The notes beneath the pieces were generated by a model, which worked only from the letters and a program-made list of their open reading frames with translations, made no database searches and was not told the origin of the DNA. A program made the translations under genes and the position numbers. Shown here piece by piece: positions 4,696-5,936 of a stretch of 5,936 nt of DNA. The stretch's first letter is position 1; each line of letters opens with the position of its first letter. Source of the DNA: an uncultured Paraglaciecola sp. (GTDB lineage: Bacteria > Pseudomonadota > Gammaproteobacteria > Enterobacterales > Alteromonadaceae); contig CAJQKX010000636.1 in the NCBI GenBank assembly GCA_905479025.1, positions 1-5,936 of the forward strand. Reading direction: 5' to 3'.

Positions 4696-5936
4696 TGGAC
4701 AAAACACTCCAATCGTTTGAGTATGAATTAGATGCCCTTAAAAGATCGCTTGAAGAATTTGAAACAAAACATCCGCAAAAGGCTAAATCCTTGGGGGTAT
4801 CTGCAGGGAAATGCTTGGATCCAAATATTCAACGTCTCTCAGACTCATTTGCGTTTTTAGCAGCGCGCCTTTCAAGTCAGATTGATGAAAATCATCCGAA
4901 GATGGCGCTAGACTTACTGCGCATGATAAGTCCCTTGATGCTTTTAGGCGCACCAACATACTGCAGTTTTGCTTTAGCTCACAAAGATAATAATTTAGAA
5001 GGTAAACAAAATATAAAAAAAGGCCAAGAAGTTACAGTTCCAGTTTCAGAAAGTTTTAACTGCACATACTCAGTTGCGCAAGATACCAATATTCATCCTA
5101 TCGAAATAACGGCCTTATCTTTAGATGTGGCGCCATTTGGCTTTGACATTCCAAACTGTAACATAGCAGTAAACAGCTCTGTTAGCTTCGAAGTTACAAG
5201 TCTAGACCTCGATCAAGAAGTTTCCGCGTTGGATCTTGAGGAGCTGGAATTTTATCTGCCGATGCACAGCGCTCGCCGCAGTTATCTTTGGAAGGCTTTC
5301 ACTTCTGATATCGTTTCAGTGTCCATTGGAAAGCCATCAGAATATCCTTTGTACTGGCTGTCCCCAAATACATTTGAATGTTTGGCTCTCGGATCGCAAA
5401 ATAATTTTCTCCCTTCGGTAACGCCGCTGGAAAATGGAACAGAATATCTTAGAGATTTTTTATCATATCCGGAAAAATTTGCATTTTTTGTATTAAGAGG
5501 ACTGAAAGAGGCTATCAGTAAAATAGACGGCTCGTGTTTTCAAATCCGTTTTTATCTTTCTACCAAAAACATTGATCCGCTCTTAAACATAGCGCTTGGT
5601 GATGTCAAAATAAATGTCTTAGGCTGTATTAATTACTTTCAGCGCACTTCAGTTCCGACACAATACTCTTTTGCACAAGATCGTGTGCCAGTTTTTCCTA
5701 CAAAAAATGACAGCAAAGAGCCAGTAGAGGTTCTGTCTATAATTGATTTAATTCAACTCACACCCAAAGGAGATGTTGAGTTAAAAGAGATGCATTCCCC
5801 CCTCCGAAAGGATAGTGATAAGACACCAGTCTGGCAGGAGCATTTGGTCGTTGGAAATTTAGATCCTCTCCGAAGAGAAGTGAGTTTTTCAGTACCCTCA
5901 ATGTTGACGGGCCCGGGCGATTCTATTGACTTTAAC
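4695..5936 (+). CDS. tssF: TssF, T6SS baseplate protein, N-terminal 414 residues (3' end outside the window)
   Basis: TssF (VasA, ImpG) is a large baseplate wedge protein that assembles with TssG, TssK and TssE. The frame stays open from the ATG at 4695 to the last base of the window, giving 414 codons of a protein usually near 600 residues. Family features are the N-terminal block with FETKHPQKAKSLG (about 22-34), LDPNIQRLSDSFAFLAARL (41-59), which matches the usual DPxVERLxxGFAFL pattern, and HPKMALDLLRMISPLMLLGAP (about 67-87). Further along are YLRDFLSYPEKFAFFVLRGL (251-270), a hallmark of the family, and VLGCINYFQRTSVP (about 308-321) where relatives have a GC-PV-NLF motif. The start overlaps the tssE stop by one base (TAATG), with a weak GGAG at 4680-4683. 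No internal stop or frameshift is present. tssG would be the expected next gene. Confidence 0.92.
   Translation, partial: MDKTLQSFEYELDALKRSLEEFETKHPQKAKSLGVSAGKCLDPNIQRLSDSFAFLAARLSSQIDENHPKMALDLLRMISPLMLLGAPTYCSFALAHKDNNLEGKQNIKKGQEVTVPVSESFNCTYSVAQDTNIHPIEITALSLDVAPFGFDIPNCNIAVNSSVSFEVTSLDLDQEVSALDLEELEFYLPMHSARRSYLWKAFTSDIVSVSIGKPSEYPLYWLSPNTFECLALGSQNNFLPSVTPLENGTEYLRDFLSYPEKFAFFVLRGLKEAISKIDGSCFQIRFYLSTKNIDPLLNIALGDVKINVLGCINYFQRTSVPTQYSFAQDRVPVFPTKNDSKEPVEVLSIIDLIQLTPKGDVELKEMHSPLRKDSDKTPVWQEHLVVGNLDPLRREVSFSVPSMLTGPGDSIDFN

Noticed and set aside
5236..5421. A 61-codon plus-strand frame
   Set aside because: It lies inside tssF, whose own frame carries the family motifs across this stretch.
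1..5936. Toxin-immunity pair, CRISPR array or RNA gene
   Set aside because: Nearly all sequence is accounted for by T6SS structural genes and the insertion sequence end; no repeat-spacer pattern, tRNA fold or effector domain was seen.

Overview
The window is part of a type VI secretion system (T6SS) operon on the + strand, flanked on its left by the right end of an IS5-family insertion sequence. The cluster codes in the order hcp, tssB, tssC, a second tssC-like gene, tssE and tssF, and tssF runs off the right edge. All six products are proteins of the contractile tail: Hcp is the inner tube, TssB and TssC form the sheath, and TssE and TssF belong to the baseplate. The organism is most likely an alphaproteobacterium, possibly a Rhodobacterales-type marine bacterium. 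This rests on the transposase tail, which resembles IS5-family transposases common in that order, and on two consecutive tssC-type genes, an arrangement known from the rhizobial imp locus (impC, impD). The assignment is an inference. By eye the T6SS genes look more AT-rich than the transposase fragment; composition was not calculated.

Layout: bases 1-213 are the end of the insertion sequence, with the last 52 codons of the transposase (2-160) and an 18-bp terminal inverted repeat (196-213). Bases 214-337 are an AT-rich leader carrying an imperfect dyad and a strong ribosome binding site for hcp. hcp (338-871) is followed after 18 nt by tssB (890-1396). tssC1 overlaps tssB by one base (TAATG). 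tssC2 (2879-4279) follows tssC1 after 10 nt with its own ribosome binding site. tssE (4279-4695) and tssF (4695 to the edge) are each joined to the gene before by a one-base TAATG overlap. No gap of more than 300 bases lacks a gene, and no tRNA, rRNA, CRISPR array or convincing intrinsic terminator was seen.

How the genes work together: TssE and TssF help build the baseplate on which Hcp hexamers stack into a tube, while TssB-TssC heterodimers polymerise around it as an extended sheath whose contraction drives the tube out of the cell. Missing from the window, and presumably further along the locus, are tssG, tssK, the membrane complex (tssJ, tssL, tssM), clpV (tssH), vgrG and any effectors.

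The system itself is a known one. The points worth a second look are an unusual cluster of perfect inverted repeats in the first 150 bases of tssC2, the divergent C-terminus of TssC2, replacement of the central proline in the normally conserved EPR motif of TssE, a hexanucleotide tandem repeat at the start of tssE, and the insertion sequence immediately upstream of hcp.
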